A model generated the notes under the pieces. That model saw only the letters and a list, made by a program, of their open reading frames with translations. It ran no database searches and was not told the DNA's origin. Positions 1-9,002 of a stretch of 35,482 bases of DNA are shown here, piece by piece. Source of the DNA: a virus; the IMG/VR virus record IMGVR_UViG_3300032069_000031, positions 1-35,482 of that record. One strand, written 5' to 3'. Made by a program: the position numbers and the translations under genes. Position 1 is the stretch's first letter; every line of letters starts with the position of its first letter.

Positions 1-148
1 AAAAGGCGGCTTAACTTTAGCCTTCTTTGTAAAGTTCACCGAGGACAACTACCTAAACCGTAGCCTCATAGTTTCTTTTAGCAGGCCCGAAGGCGGGGCA
101 ACCTGTTAGCACGCAAGGTACAAACAGAGCTAAAAACGGAGATAAACT
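1..148 (+). promoter_or_regulatory. Structured 5' leader of the capsid gene (distal part)
   Basis: No gene is seen here. Two well-formed hairpins are visible. At 41-67, GAGG/CCTC and CTAC/GTAG stack with a 4-nt bulge (acaa) on the 5' side. At 82-105, CAGG/CCTG and CCCG/CGGG stack with a 4-nt bulge (gcaa) on the 3' side. A ribosome-binding site, CGGAGA, lies 6 nt before the capsid ATG at 149. The leader starts at a promoter near 35129-35157 on the circular molecule. I do not recognise the fold as a known riboswitch. Confidence 0.5.
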
Positions 149-254
149 ATGTCGTTTACTGCGGAAACCGCACTACGGTCAGTCCAGTTTTCAACCAATA
201 TCGCGTTACTTTCCCAGCAATTAGAGTCGGTCTTTTCCCCTTATGCCATGGAAG
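1..254. repeat. Terminal overlap, left copy
   Basis: This stretch recurs at 35229-35482 with a single difference, G at 127 versus A at 35355. It carries the end of the structured capsid leader and the first 35 codons of the major capsid gene. Because it cuts through the capsid gene, the simplest reading is an assembly overlap of a circular or circularly permuted genome with a unit of 35,228 bp. A physical T7-type terminal repeat would be expected near early genes. Confidence 0.9.
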
Positions 255-1075
255 ATCGTATGTTTGTAGGCGAGCGCAAGACGTATAACCAAGTCGCTGC
301 TGTAAAGCCGACGACTTATACTTCCGGCGACTCGACACTCACCGAGAGCTTAACGTACACTATCCGAAACGTGTTCCCTATCTACAAACACGACGGTCGT
401 ATGTTCGATTGGTCGGACGGTTTGCAAATGGTTGCGGATCCTAAGGCGCCCGGCTATCAGGCAATCATGGCCGGTTTTGCCCGCGCTTACGACGATATTT
501 TTATCGGCGCATTGGGCGGCACGGCTTACACGGGTAAGCTTGGCACGACTTCGGTACCTCTTCCGGCTGGCCAAAAATTGGCCCTGGCTGATGTAAACGG
601 CGCAAAAACGATGTCGAAGGCTAAAATCATAGCTGCCAAGCAGTTATTGAACAAAGCCCAAGTTCCTTCGCAAGATCGCTATATCGGTTTAAGTTCGGAA
701 GAAGAAGATCAGATGTTACTTATGACGGATTTAACCAGCCAAGACTTTAACATCGTAAAGCCGTTGGTTGACGGTACTATGCAAAAGCGCACTTGGCTTG
801 GCTTCGAGTATTTACGCTGCGAGCGTTTCCTTGCGCAAAACTCAAGCGGTACTGCCGAAGAACAGGCAACCCGGCTTTGCTACGCATGGCAGAAAACCGG
901 CGTCCAGATCGCAATCCAGCTTTCTCCCGAGGCCCGCTTAGAGCAGTTTCAAACCAAGGCCTATAACTGGCACTGGTTTGTTAAAATGGCAATGGGCGGT
1001 ACGCGTATGGAAGAAGTCAAGGTCGTTGAAATTCCTTGCTTAGAGTCCGTGGTGGTTCCTGCATTGGCTGACTAA
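149..1075 (+). CDS. Major capsid protein (Phage_capsid_2 type)
   Basis: 308-residue coat protein that builds the icosahedral head. The C-terminal signature GTRMEEVKVVEI, followed by a Cys and acidic residues, together with the overall length fit the podoviral capsid family Pfam Phage_capsid_2 (PF19821), from memory. It follows the scaffold gene (34162-35121 on the circle), the usual head-gene order. The start at 149 has CGGAGA upstream and is preceded by a leader of about 210 nt rich in hairpins. A leaky terminator follows the stop, which would favour capsid transcripts over those of downstream genes. Confidence 0.88.
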   Translation: MSFTAETALRSVQFSTNIALLSQQLESVFSPYAMEDRMFVGERKTYNQVAAVKPTTYTSGDSTLTESLTYTIRNVFPIYKHDGRMFDWSDGLQMVADPKAPGYQAIMAGFARAYDDIFIGALGGTAYTGKLGTTSVPLPAGQKLALADVNGAKTMSKAKIIAAKQLLNKAQVPSQDRYIGLSSEEEDQMLLMTDLTSQDFNIVKPLVDGTMQKRTWLGFEYLRCERFLAQNSSGTAEEQATRLCYAWQKTGVQIAIQLSPEARLEQFQTKAYNWHWFVKMAMGGTRMEEVKVVEIPCLESVVVPALAD

Positions 1076-1081
1076 ATAGGC

Positions 1082-1113
1082 GGGGGTGGGCGGTAATTCG
1101 CCTGCCCCCAATT
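1082..1113 (+). terminator. Terminator-like hairpin after the capsid gene
   Basis: An 11-bp stem (1082-1092 with 1099-1109, two G-T wobble pairs) with loop gtaatt is followed by AATTTT. The weak T tract suggests partial termination, giving excess capsid transcript while still feeding the next gene. Confidence 0.6.
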
Positions 1114-1131
1114 TTAAAAAGAGGTTAAAAC

Positions 1132-1641
1132 ATGAAAAGAATTGTAGCGTTTCTCACAATAACCCTTTGCCTATTTTCAGCCGTTTCCTTCGCAAATGTT
1201 GGCTGGAAAGACAAAGGTAACAACGTCGGCGCGATTACGGACATCAACACCAGCGGCGCTTTGATACCACAGTACGACGGATCTACCCTTACCGTTGCAC
1301 GTTTAGGTTTCGCTAAAGGCGACTCGGCCGCGAGCGCGTATGCGACGATTGCTTCAGGCGCAACGGCGATTACATCAACGCAACTTGCTTATGCTATTAT
1401 TAAAAAAGATGTAGGCGACGGTGCAGAGGTCGGCGCATTGGCTAACGGTACGCCGGGCCAGATGTTGACGATTATTTGTACTAGCCTTAACGGTTCCGGC
1501 ACTTACACGGTTACGCCAGTAACAAAAACAGGGTTTACGTCGTTTCAGTTAAATACGGCGTTAGACTCGATTACGTTACTTTACTTTAACGACTCTATCG
1601 GCTGGATCGTATTTGGCAATAACGGTTGCACTTTAGCGTAA
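1132..1641 (+). CDS. Secreted-type decoration/minor structural protein
   Basis: 169 residues. The first 21 residues look like a Sec signal peptide: MKR, a hydrophobic run, then VSFA before NVGWKD. The rest resembles the small beta-rich decoration-like proteins often placed after podoviral capsid genes, with the pattern NGTPGQMLTI, then TVTPVTKTGF, then GWIVFGNNG near the C-terminus. AGAGG lies 7 nt before the ATG. It sits between two hairpin terminators. A signal peptide on a head-associated protein is odd: virion parts assemble in the cytoplasm. The protein may instead be exported, or the segment may be a structural helix. Decoration role is inferred. Confidence 0.6.
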   Translation: MKRIVAFLTITLCLFSAVSFANVGWKDKGNNVGAITDINTSGALIPQYDGSTLTVARLGFAKGDSAASAYATIASGATAITSTQLAYAIIKKDVGDGAEVGALANGTPGQMLTIICTSLNGSGTYTVTPVTKTGFTSFQLNTALDSITLLYFNDSIGWIVFGNNGCTLA

Positions 1642-1646
1642 ATTAT

Positions 1647-1677
1647 GGGCGGGGCTTAAAAACCCCGCCTACTTTTT
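1647..1677 (+). terminator. Strong intrinsic terminator
   Basis: A perfect 7-bp stem GGCGGGG (1648-1654) with CCCCGCC (1663-1669) and an 8-nt loop is followed by TACTTTTT. It lies directly before the O-antigen-ligase-like gene and should cut it off from much of the capsid transcript. Confidence 0.85.
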
Positions 1678-1680
1678 CAC

Positions 1681-2727
1681 ATGAAAATATTGTCTTACAT
1701 CGTAGCGTTTGCAATCGGGGCCATTGCCTTAATCCCCCCAGTCGATGTTAATTATCCGCTTGCCTTAATGCCATGGGAATATGTTTGCGTTGTTTTATTT
1801 GCCGCACTATTCGGCGGCTATTATTTGTTTACATCAGCGCCAGGAGCTTTTAAAGCCCTTTGTCTTTTACTTTTCGTAGGTTGTTTTTTTAGCAAGGCGC
1901 CGGCAATATCTTTTATCGCTTACGTTTCGTTGGTTGCGGCTGCATACTTTTTTCTTTACTTACGCGATAAGTTTGACTTTAATATTTTAATCAGAGTTTT
2001 AGAGGTTGTCTTTTGGTTGCAGATGATCTTGGCCGTTTTGCAATTCTTCGGTAAAGATACCTTGCTTAATTTTAATAAACCCGAAACCAAATTATACGGC
2101 ACTGTTTTTAATTCTATGCGTTTAGCAACGGTTGTCGCGTGTATCGCTCCTTTCTTAATACTTAAAAATATCCGCTATTTCATTGCACTTTTTGCATTTG
2201 CAATATTTTCTCAATCCATGGGTTTAGTCTTAGCCTTGGCTTGCGGTTTAAGCGTTTATGCTAGTTGTACTTGGCGCAAACAAGCGTGGTGGTTTACCGC
2301 AGTATTATTTATTACCGTTGCGGCATTTTATTTTACAAGCTTACATTGTTTACATAGAGATTGGTTGCACGGACGCAGCATGATATGGTTTCAAACTTTT
2401 AAAGAAGTTTTTGCTTATCCATATACTGGCTGGGGTATGGGTACCTATAAAGTTTTTTCCCCCGTCTTACATAATAGCGAGGTATTTTTGCAGGCGCATA
2501 ACGATTGGCTTCAAATGGCATGGGAGATAGGCTTACCGTCTTTTGTTATCTTATTATTTTGTCTTGCCGATACCGTGCGGTTAATAATCTGGCAAGAGAA
2601 AACCATTGCGCTATGCGGTATTACGATCATCGCCGCGTGTATGTTTTTTCATTTCCCAATGCGTATGTATCAAACCCCACTTATAATGTTAGCTTTCTTG
2701 GCATACTGTAAAAATTTTGGAGGGTAA
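1681..2727 (+). CDS. O-antigen ligase/polymerase-like membrane protein
   Basis: 348 residues with about ten hydrophobic segments. It matches the layout of the WaaL/Wzy family (Wzy_C, PF04932): a long periplasmic loop around residues 225-280 contains GRSMIWFQTFKEV, then YPYTGWGMGTY, then QAHNDWLQMAWEIGLPS, the loop and AHND-x-LQ motif typical of these enzymes. Such proteins polymerise O-antigen or join it to lipid A-core in the inner membrane. In a phage this suggests surface change of the infected cell, blocking superinfection or readsorption of progeny. It lies between decoration and tail-adaptor genes, right after a strong terminator, with no clear ribosome-binding site, so expression is probably low. 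Family call fairly sure; exact reaction unknown. Confidence 0.75.
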   Translation: MKILSYIVAFAIGAIALIPPVDVNYPLALMPWEYVCVVLFAALFGGYYLFTSAPGAFKALCLLLFVGCFFSKAPAISFIAYVSLVAAAYFFLYLRDKFDFNILIRVLEVVFWLQMILAVLQFFGKDTLLNFNKPETKLYGTVFNSMRLATVVACIAPFLILKNIRYFIALFAFAIFSQSMGLVLALACGLSVYASCTWRKQAWWFTAVLFITVAAFYFTSLHCLHRDWLHGRSMIWFQTFKEVFAYPYTGWGMGTYKVFSPVLHNSEVFLQAHNDWLQMAWEIGLPSFVILLFCLADTVRLIIWQEKTIALCGITIIAACMFFHFPMRMYQTPLIMLAFLAYCKNFGG

Positions 2728-2729
2728 CA

Positions 2730-3341
2730 ATGGCGGCAGATAAATTAGGCGTTGCTAACATGGCGCTGACAATGATAAAGGCGAAACGTATTACCGCTTT
2801 CCCTACGGTAGCGGATCCGCTTGATGAAGAAGCGACTTTAATTTTTGACTTTTACGCCGACACTTTGAAGGAAGTCTTAAGTGAGTTTGCCTGGTCATTT
2901 GCGCAGAAAAGAAAAAACCCTTTAACCCTTGCGGTAATACAGCCTACCGACACCATAGGCGATTTTACTGTTTTATATCAGGTGCCTACGGATATGATAA
3001 AGCCTACGGCTAAAAGCAAATCGGCGGCTTTGGTGATGTTTGAGTCCGACGGGATATACTCGGATAGCAGCAATCTAGGGTTGCGCTATACATATTTAAA
3101 CGATACGCCCTCGACTTATCCTGGGGCGTTTACTTTTGCTTTGGCCCAAAGATTAGCGGCGGCAATCGGCTTTAACCGCACGGAAAGCGTGTCGGAAGCT
3201 AAAGAGTTGCTGGTGCAATATCGCACGTTATCTTTACCGGCGGCGATCTCGGCAGATTTTCAAAAGGACGCGCAAGCACAGGTCAAACAGGACGAATGGG
3301 AAAATGCAAGAATAGCCGCCAATATTTGGTGGCCACTTTAA
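2730..3341 (+). CDS. Tail adaptor (T7 gp11/tail tubular protein A-like)
   Basis: 203 residues. The start, MAADKLGVANMALTMIKAKRI, and the later DFYADTLKEVLSEFAWSFAQKR are typical of podoviral head-tail adaptors that bind below the portal and carry the nozzle. GGAGGG stands 5 nt before the ATG, and the gene begins 2 nt after the previous stop. The following nozzle gene confirms the setting. Length is close to the usual 190-210 residues. Confidence 0.8.
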   Translation: MAADKLGVANMALTMIKAKRITAFPTVADPLDEEATLIFDFYADTLKEVLSEFAWSFAQKRKNPLTLAVIQPTDTIGDFTVLYQVPTDMIKPTAKSKSAALVMFESDGIYSDSSNLGLRYTYLNDTPSTYPGAFTFALAQRLAAAIGFNRTESVSEAKELLVQYRTLSLPAAISADFQKDAQAQVKQDEWENARIAANIWWPL

Positions 3342-3344
3342 TAA

Positions 3345-6300
3345 ATGCCAAAATCAACTTACGCGCAGAATAGCTTTGTCGGTGGTGAAATATCCCCTTT
3401 GGGCGAAGGCCGTTTTGATTACCAAAAATATTACAGTTGCTGCAAATCTTTAGAAAATTATTTGATCTATCCTCTCGGCGGTGCGCAATTCAGGCCCGGC
3501 ACTATTTTTACTGCTGAAACAAAAGACTCGACAAAAGCCTCCCGGATTATTCCCTTCCAGTATTCTAACGATCAGCCTTATATTATTGAAGTCGGCGATT
3601 ACTATATGCGTTTTTATTTTGGAGGCGGTCAAGTAGTGCATACCGTAAGCGACGTTTCCGCTTGGGGTACTGGCACTGGTTACGTTGTAGGGGATTTTGT
3701 TAAAGTCGGCACAACCATATATTACTGTATAGTTGCGCATACGTCCGGCACCTTTGCGACCGACTTATCAGCGGGCAAGTGGCTAGAGCAATCAATCCTT
3801 GAAATACCTACGCCCTACCCCGTAGCGGATATTTTCGATCTTCATTTCGTGCAAAGCGCCGACACTATGTATATAGTGCATAATAACTATGCTCCGCGAA
3901 AATTGCAACGCACAACGGCAACAAGTTTTGTTTTGACTACGGTTTCTTTTGTGCGCGGCCCATTCATGGACAGCAATATAACTACGACAACTATAACCCC
4001 TTCAGCCGCAACAGGCACGGGAATAACATTGACTGCCTCAACCGCTATCTTTGCAGCCGGGCATATAGGTTCATTGTGGCGAGTAAAAGACGCTGTTGTT
4101 AAAATAACCGCCTTTACTACCGATAAGATTTTAGTCGGTGATGTTCAAGCCGAGCCTACTGGTACAGCAGGAAATATCGGAGGCACTAGTGCTTATACGG
4201 ATTGGTCGGAAGGGGCTTTTAGCACTTACCGGGGTTTTCCGGCAGCGGTAGCCTTTCATAAGCAACGTCTTGTTTACGCTAATACAGTAACCGAACCACA
4301 AAGATATTGGGCCTCAACTCTTGGTGCTTACGATAATTTTCAAATTCATACAACGGTTGTTGACGACGACTCCATTGTTTATACTCTTGCGGCTGATGAG
4401 CGGAACGCTATTATATGGCTTAAGACTAGCCCAACGGATTTATTGGCTGGAACGACTGGCGGTACGTGGTCAATCAATATTGATACGCCAACAACCCCCA
4501 AGGCTTCCCAAGATACCGTATACGGATCAGCGTCTAAAATGCCCAAACGGGTTTCAACTAATCTATTTTACTTAAGCAAGTCGGGTATGCAGGGCCGGGA
4601 GCTTGTTTTCGATTTATATTATAATAGCCAAAAAAGCGAGAATGTTACAAAGATTGCAGATCATATTTTGCGCGACGGCACAGGGGCCGTGGATATGGCT
4701 TATCAACAAAGCCCTACAGATCGAATTTGGGTAGTACGCGCCGACGGTCAAATAGCTGTTATGACGCGCAATGTCGAGGAGCAGATCATCGGCTGGTCAA
4801 GAGTTGTTGCCGGTGTTGACTCATCGGGAGCCAATGGGTTTTTTGAAAGCATTGCGTCCATTCAACACGTAGATACCGACGACGATGTTTACGTCGTTGT
4901 TAAGCGTAAAATAAACGGTATTGAAAAAAGGTTTATCGAGTATTTTTCTGGTGAATATTTTGACGAGCCTTACGACGCCTTGCGCTTAGATTGCGGCTTG
5001 TCTTACAACACACCAAAATATATAACTAATATTTCGGGTGATTACTTTTCCATTGCTTGGGCCAAGCGCCACGAAGCAACGCTTGACTATTCTTTGATCG
5101 ACGACAACCTTACATATTTTACCGTGCCGTTATTGCTTTCCGCCACAAGCGGTATTAACGCTACTGATTTAACCGACATCTTTACTACCCTGGGTAATAA
5201 CTATAAAAAAATATCGGTGCGCACGGCGGCCGGCGTCGAGCTTTACGTCCAGGTCAAGGAATGGAATAGCGGTACGCAGAAGGCGGTCTTATACGTTAGC
5301 GGCCCAAGCTTTGTAATTTCCAAGACAGCCGATACAGTTTTATATTTATACTACGACGCGACACAACCCGACAACTCAACTATGGTAAGCCTTTATACCG
5401 ACGGTGTAGCTTCCCCCGGAGTAAAGGCTTGGGATCCTTCAAGGTTTTATGCCGTCTATCCTTTAGGCGAAAATGGCGTTACAGCCTACGACGCCTTGGG
5501 CGTGCATAACGGAATTATTGCCAATGCTGGCCGCTCAATAGCGGGCTTATTGGGTAAAGCCCATGCGGTATGGAAATACCCTGCCGAGAACGCCCCGGTA
5601 GGCATTATTGACTTAGGCACGGCCTTTTGGCCCGGTGGCACGCCTTTTATCGAAGCTTTATTTTATGTTAACCATGCCGACGGCCCGACTTGGAGAGATA
5701 GGATCGCGGGCCGGTGGGACGGCGGTAACCCTGGCTTTTTATTTTCTTGCTATCTTAATGCAGGCGTAAACGCCGCCCATGGTTCGTGGTTTGAAATGAC
5801 ACAGCCTACCGCGAAATCTAAAACAACTACCAACCCGACCGTGTTTGAATGGAATTATGGTTGCGGTGGTTATAGCGGTACGCAGGTAACATCAAAATTT
5901 ATAGGCACAACTTCCGACAGCGCGGCCGCAGCGATTACAGGCACGTTAAACCAATACGCTGGCTTGCATACCGTTATCGGCGCCACAGATCTACTTGGCT
6001 TTGAAGCTCTTAACGGGTATATTCAAGACGTCCGTTTTTACAAAGCGCCTCCTTCGGCAGCGTGGCAAAAAGCTAATGGATATGCAATGCGCGATAAACT
6101 TATCCGCTGGGTAGCCTTACAGGATAGGACGATAAAAATTACTTCACCTTCTCATGGAATATCCGAAGGCGCGGAAATATACATTAACAAGATTGTTGGT
6201 ATGACTGAATTAAATAATCAGAAATATCTCGCCTATGCTGTAAATGCAAATTATTTTAACCTTAAGACTTTAGCCGGGGATATTGTTTACAATACAAATT

Positions 6301-6812
6301 TCCATTCGTATATTTCAGGCGGCCAGATCCGCGCTACGCTTGCCGTTGTAACCGGGCTAGATCATCTTGAGAATGAAACAGTCCAGGTTACGGTTGACGG
6401 TTTCGAACCGGCGGGAGTTACCAACGCTTTTGTTGTAAGGGGTGGTCAAGTAACTTTGCCTGTATCGGCCGCAGTCGTGCAAGCCGGATTACCTTATCAT
6501 GCCAATAGCTTAATACGTTTATTAAAGCAAAACGACGGCGACCCTTCCGGCGTAGGTCAACCTAAGACTCGTGCTATTTCACGCATGACATTAAGGGTTT
6601 ATAGAAGTTTAGGCGGTACAATAGGTCAAGACGTTGACAACATGATACCGCTATATTATAAAGGTATAAATAACGCGCTTACAACCGACGACTTAGAGCA
6701 ACACCCTCAAACTTGGTGGGCTAAAGGCCCCGAGGTTTGCATAAAACAAAATGCGCCTTTGCCTTTATTTATTTTAGCGGTTATAATAAAATCAACAGTA
6801 GGAGATATGTAA
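3345..6812 (+). CDS. Tail nozzle (gp12/tail tubular B-like) with inserted domains
   Basis: 1155 residues, much longer than T7 gp12 (about 800). The N-terminus (SFVGGEISPLGEGRFDYQKY, then LENYLIYPLGGAQFRPGT) is that of podoviral nozzle/stabilisation proteins. Residues about 106-148 (AWGTGTGYVVGDFVKVGTT, then AHTSGTFATDLSAGKW) resemble a CBM5/12-type carbohydrate-binding module. Residues about 565-700 resemble DUF2341, and about 700-900 a LamG/concanavalin-like jelly roll (YAVYPLGENG to GYIQDVRFYKAP). Nozzle-type sequence resumes near 927 (ITSPSHGISEGAEIYI, then VGMTELNNQKY). The inserts probably protrude from the tail and bind cell-surface glycans. The ribosome-binding site is weak, so translation may be coupled to the adaptor gene. 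Confidence 0.78.
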   Translation: MPKSTYAQNSFVGGEISPLGEGRFDYQKYYSCCKSLENYLIYPLGGAQFRPGTIFTAETKDSTKASRIIPFQYSNDQPYIIEVGDYYMRFYFGGGQVVHTVSDVSAWGTGTGYVVGDFVKVGTTIYYCIVAHTSGTFATDLSAGKWLEQSILEIPTPYPVADIFDLHFVQSADTMYIVHNNYAPRKLQRTTATSFVLTTVSFVRGPFMDSNITTTTITPSAATGTGITLTASTAIFAAGHIGSLWRVKDAVVKITAFTTDKILVGDVQAEPTGTAGNIGGTSAYTDWSEGAFSTYRGFPAAVAFHKQRLVYANTVTEPQRYWASTLGAYDNFQIHTTVVDDDSIVYTLAADERNAIIWLKTSPTDLLAGTTGGTWSINIDTPTTPKASQDTVYGSASKMPKRVSTNLFYLSKSGMQGRELVFDLYYNSQKSENVTKIADHILRDGTGAVDMAYQQSPTDRIWVVRADGQIAVMTRNVEEQIIGWSRVVAGVDSSGANGFFESIASIQHVDTDDDVYVVVKRKINGIEKRFIEYFSGEYFDEPYDALRLDCGLSYNTPKYITNISGDYFSIAWAKRHEATLDYSLIDDNLTYFTVPLLLSATSGINATDLTDIFTTLGNNYKKISVRTAAGVELYVQVKEWNSGTQKAVLYVSGPSFVISKTADTVLYLYYDATQPDNSTMVSLYTDGVASPGVKAWDPSRFYAVYPLGENGVTAYDALGVHNGIIANAGRSIAGLLGKAHAVWKYPAENAPVGIIDLGTAFWPGGTPFIEALFYVNHADGPTWRDRIAGRWDGGNPGFLFSCYLNAGVNAAHGSWFEMTQPTAKSKTTTNPTVFEWNYGCGGYSGTQVTSKFIGTTSDSAAAAITGTLNQYAGLHTVIGATDLLGFEALNGYIQDVRFYKAPPSAAWQKANGYAMRDKLIRWVALQDRTIKITSPSHGISEGAEIYINKIVGMTELNNQKYLAYAVNANYFNLKTLAGDIVYNTNFHSYISGGQIRATLAVVTGLDHLENETVQVTVDGFEPAGVTNAFVVRGGQVTLPVSAAVVQAGLPYHANSLIRLLKQNDGDPSGVGQPKTRAISRMTLRVYRSLGGTIGQDVDNMIPLYYKGINNALTTDDLEQHPQTWWAKGPEVCIKQNAPLPLFILAVIIKSTVGDM

Positions 6813-6813
6813 T

Positions 6814-7467
6814 ATGGGTATGGCAATAGCCGGAGCAGCGACGAGTCTTTTTGGCGGCGTGATGAGCGCCGTTGGTAGCTTAAAGGCTGGTAAGCAAGAG
6901 CAGGCCGTTGACGATTACAACGCAAAGGTTTTCGAGGAACAATCAAAAGAGGCCCAAGCCTCCGGCGATAAAGAGGCCGCCGATATAGAAAAGTATGGCG
7001 TTAGTCTTGTTGCTTCGCAAAGAGCCTCCGCAGCTAGGGCAGGAGTGTCGGCCGGTGGCGGTAGCGCTTTAGATATAATGCTAGACAGTGCGACTAATAT
7101 CGAGTCGGATATAAACACATCAAAATACAATACAAAAATTAACGTGCAGCGGCTTAATTCCGAAGCCTATATGCAACACATCGCAGGACAGCAGGCCCGG
7201 ACGCAAAGCGAATTTAACGCCGGCATGACTTTAATACAAACAGGATCACAGATTATGAGTAATTTTGGTGGTGGTTCGGCAAGTAGTTTTCAGCCTGTTA
7301 ACATGAAAAGCAATACCAGCATTACTTTACCTTCCCAGGCGGGATTGGGTAATTCAGCCGGTGGGTATATGTCAAGTGGCGGCAATAACTACGCAACGGG
7401 TAGTTTAGGTTATGCCGCAGCGTCTAGTTATGGATCGGGTAAATACGCTTTTGGAGCAGGGCAATAA
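6814..7467 (+). CDS. Internal virion protein (gp14-like ejection protein)
   Basis: 217 residues. It starts with a hydrophobic, small-residue segment (MGMAIAGAATSLFGGVMSAVGS), continues with a helical stretch to about residue 150 and ends in a Gly/Ser-rich tail. This is the pattern of small podoviral ejection proteins that leave the head with the DNA and help build a channel across the envelope. AGGAG lies just upstream, and the gene begins 1 nt after the nozzle stop. Position, first of three consecutive core genes, supports the call. Confidence 0.7.
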   Translation: MGMAIAGAATSLFGGVMSAVGSLKAGKQEQAVDDYNAKVFEEQSKEAQASGDKEAADIEKYGVSLVASQRASAARAGVSAGGGSALDIMLDSATNIESDINTSKYNTKINVQRLNSEAYMQHIAGQQARTQSEFNAGMTLIQTGSQIMSNFGGGSASSFQPVNMKSNTSITLPSQAGLGNSAGGYMSSGGNNYATGSLGYAAASSYGSGKYAFGAGQ

Positions 7468-7469
7468 TT

Positions 7470-9002
7470 ATGGCAGAAAATAAAATACCAACTTATACGA
7501 GCCAAGGCAAATTATCTACCGAGCAACCGGGCGCGATGATGTCAACCGAAGGCGCGAAGCAAGCCGGGGAAAATGCAAGAAAGCTTGGCAACGTCATCAT
7601 GGAAATTGGCCAAAAGATTACAGATATGCGCGACGAGCAGGAATATACCAAAGCGACTACTACCTTTAGAAGTCGCATTAACGATATTCACGTTAAAGCT
7701 TTAGCCGATAGCAAAAGGGCTAAAACAGTTTCCGAGATAAACGCTATCCAAAATCAGGCCGTCGAGGATATGAACAAAGCGGGAGCCGATAGCGAGAAGA
7801 TGATATTTTCGCCTAGAGTAAGATCGAAATTTGGCGCTGCAGCCCAAGAAGTTTATTTTGAAAAGAATTTGCATATATCGCAATCCTTGTTGCGCGATCA
7901 GATACAGTTGGGAAAAGATACGACGCTTGAGGCAGTAGACCAGTATATGAATGAAAGTATAAAAAACCCCAGCAATAGGGATTATTTAATTGGCAAGGCA
8001 AGAGAAACAGCGCAAGGTGCGGTTGACGCGGGGTATATTAATCCTCACGAAATAAAAAAATACTTGGACGCGCACGAAGAAAAAGCGGGGGTAGAAACCG
8101 TTAAGCTTGGCATGGAAACTAACCTACAAGGCACAATCGAAGAATTAAAAAAGGGTGAAAAGGGTTCATTCGGATATATGGACGCTAGTAAAAGAGTGCC
8201 TCTATTGCGAGAGGCTGAAAGTAAACAACATAACGATAAGATTATCACTAAAGGAGTTACCGAGGTAATGCGCCAAGCTACAACGCATAGTCTTATGACT
8301 ATGGCGATGACACACACCTTAAAATCTGAAACTCTCGAAGAAAGTTTTTTAAATCAAACTATTAGCGATAGCACTTTTAAAAGTTTGCAAGATAAAATTG
8401 ACGGTGTTATCGGCCCAGATAAATCAAATTCTCAATCTTATTCTGATTTAGTTAATCTTCTGTTAGATGACAAGACAAAGGTTTCTGACGCGCAAGACGC
8501 TCTTTTAAAAGCTAATAAAGATAAAAAAATTTCTGATAAAGATATGACTAAACTATATAATTTCCACATTAGACCTTCAGAGGAAGGCTTTAAAAGTTTA
8601 CACGATCAAGTGCTATCTGAAAAATTACCTAAGACTCAAGAAAATTTAAAAGTGTTAGACTCACGCAAAGAAGCGGATAAACAATTTGAAAAGAACAAGG
8701 AGGCTTTGGGCGCAGTGAAGCAACAGATTGGTGACTATACTCAAGACACGAATAAACAGGCTAAACTTTTTAGCGATACTTTAGATTATGCTGAACAAAA
8801 TAATATGGAATTAGATAAAATTCACCAAGCGGCACAACAAATAATTATTGATAATACTAAAAAAACATTGCAAGGTAAGTTAAAAATTAACACTGTACCT
8901 AAAGGTGGAATGAATATTGTTGACCCAACTACCGGTGCAGAGCGTTGGCTTAACGAAGATTGGACGATAACCCCCACACCTTCAACAAATAATAATGGAT
9001 AA
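7470..9002 (+). CDS. Internal virion protein (gp15-like)
   Basis: 510 residues, almost wholly polar and helical, rich in Lys, Glu, Gln and Ala, with predicted coiled-coil stretches (residues about 30-100 and 130-230) and no membrane segment or enzymatic motif that I can see. Size, order and the DMRDEQEYTKATTTFRSRI-type N-terminus match the middle ejection protein of podoviral cores. The upstream AGGG is modest. The last 8 nt overlap the start of the next gene. Confidence 0.68.
   Translation: MAENKIPTYTSQGKLSTEQPGAMMSTEGAKQAGENARKLGNVIMEIGQKITDMRDEQEYTKATTTFRSRINDIHVKALADSKRAKTVSEINAIQNQAVEDMNKAGADSEKMIFSPRVRSKFGAAAQEVYFEKNLHISQSLLRDQIQLGKDTTLEAVDQYMNESIKNPSNRDYLIGKARETAQGAVDAGYINPHEIKKYLDAHEEKAGVETVKLGMETNLQGTIEELKKGEKGSFGYMDASKRVPLLREAESKQHNDKIITKGVTEVMRQATTHSLMTMAMTHTLKSETLEESFLNQTISDSTFKSLQDKIDGVIGPDKSNSQSYSDLVNLLLDDKTKVSDAQDALLKANKDKKISDKDMTKLYNFHIRPSEEGFKSLHDQVLSEKLPKTQENLKVLDSRKEADKQFEKNKEALGAVKQQIGDYTQDTNKQAKLFSDTLDYAEQNNMELDKIHQAAQQIIIDNTKKTLQGKLKINTVPKGGMNIVDPTTGAERWLNEDWTITPTPSTNNNG

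Noticed and set aside
1-254. Physical T7-type direct terminal repeat
   Set aside because: It cuts through the capsid leader and gene, an unlikely place for genome ends; an assembly overlap is simpler.
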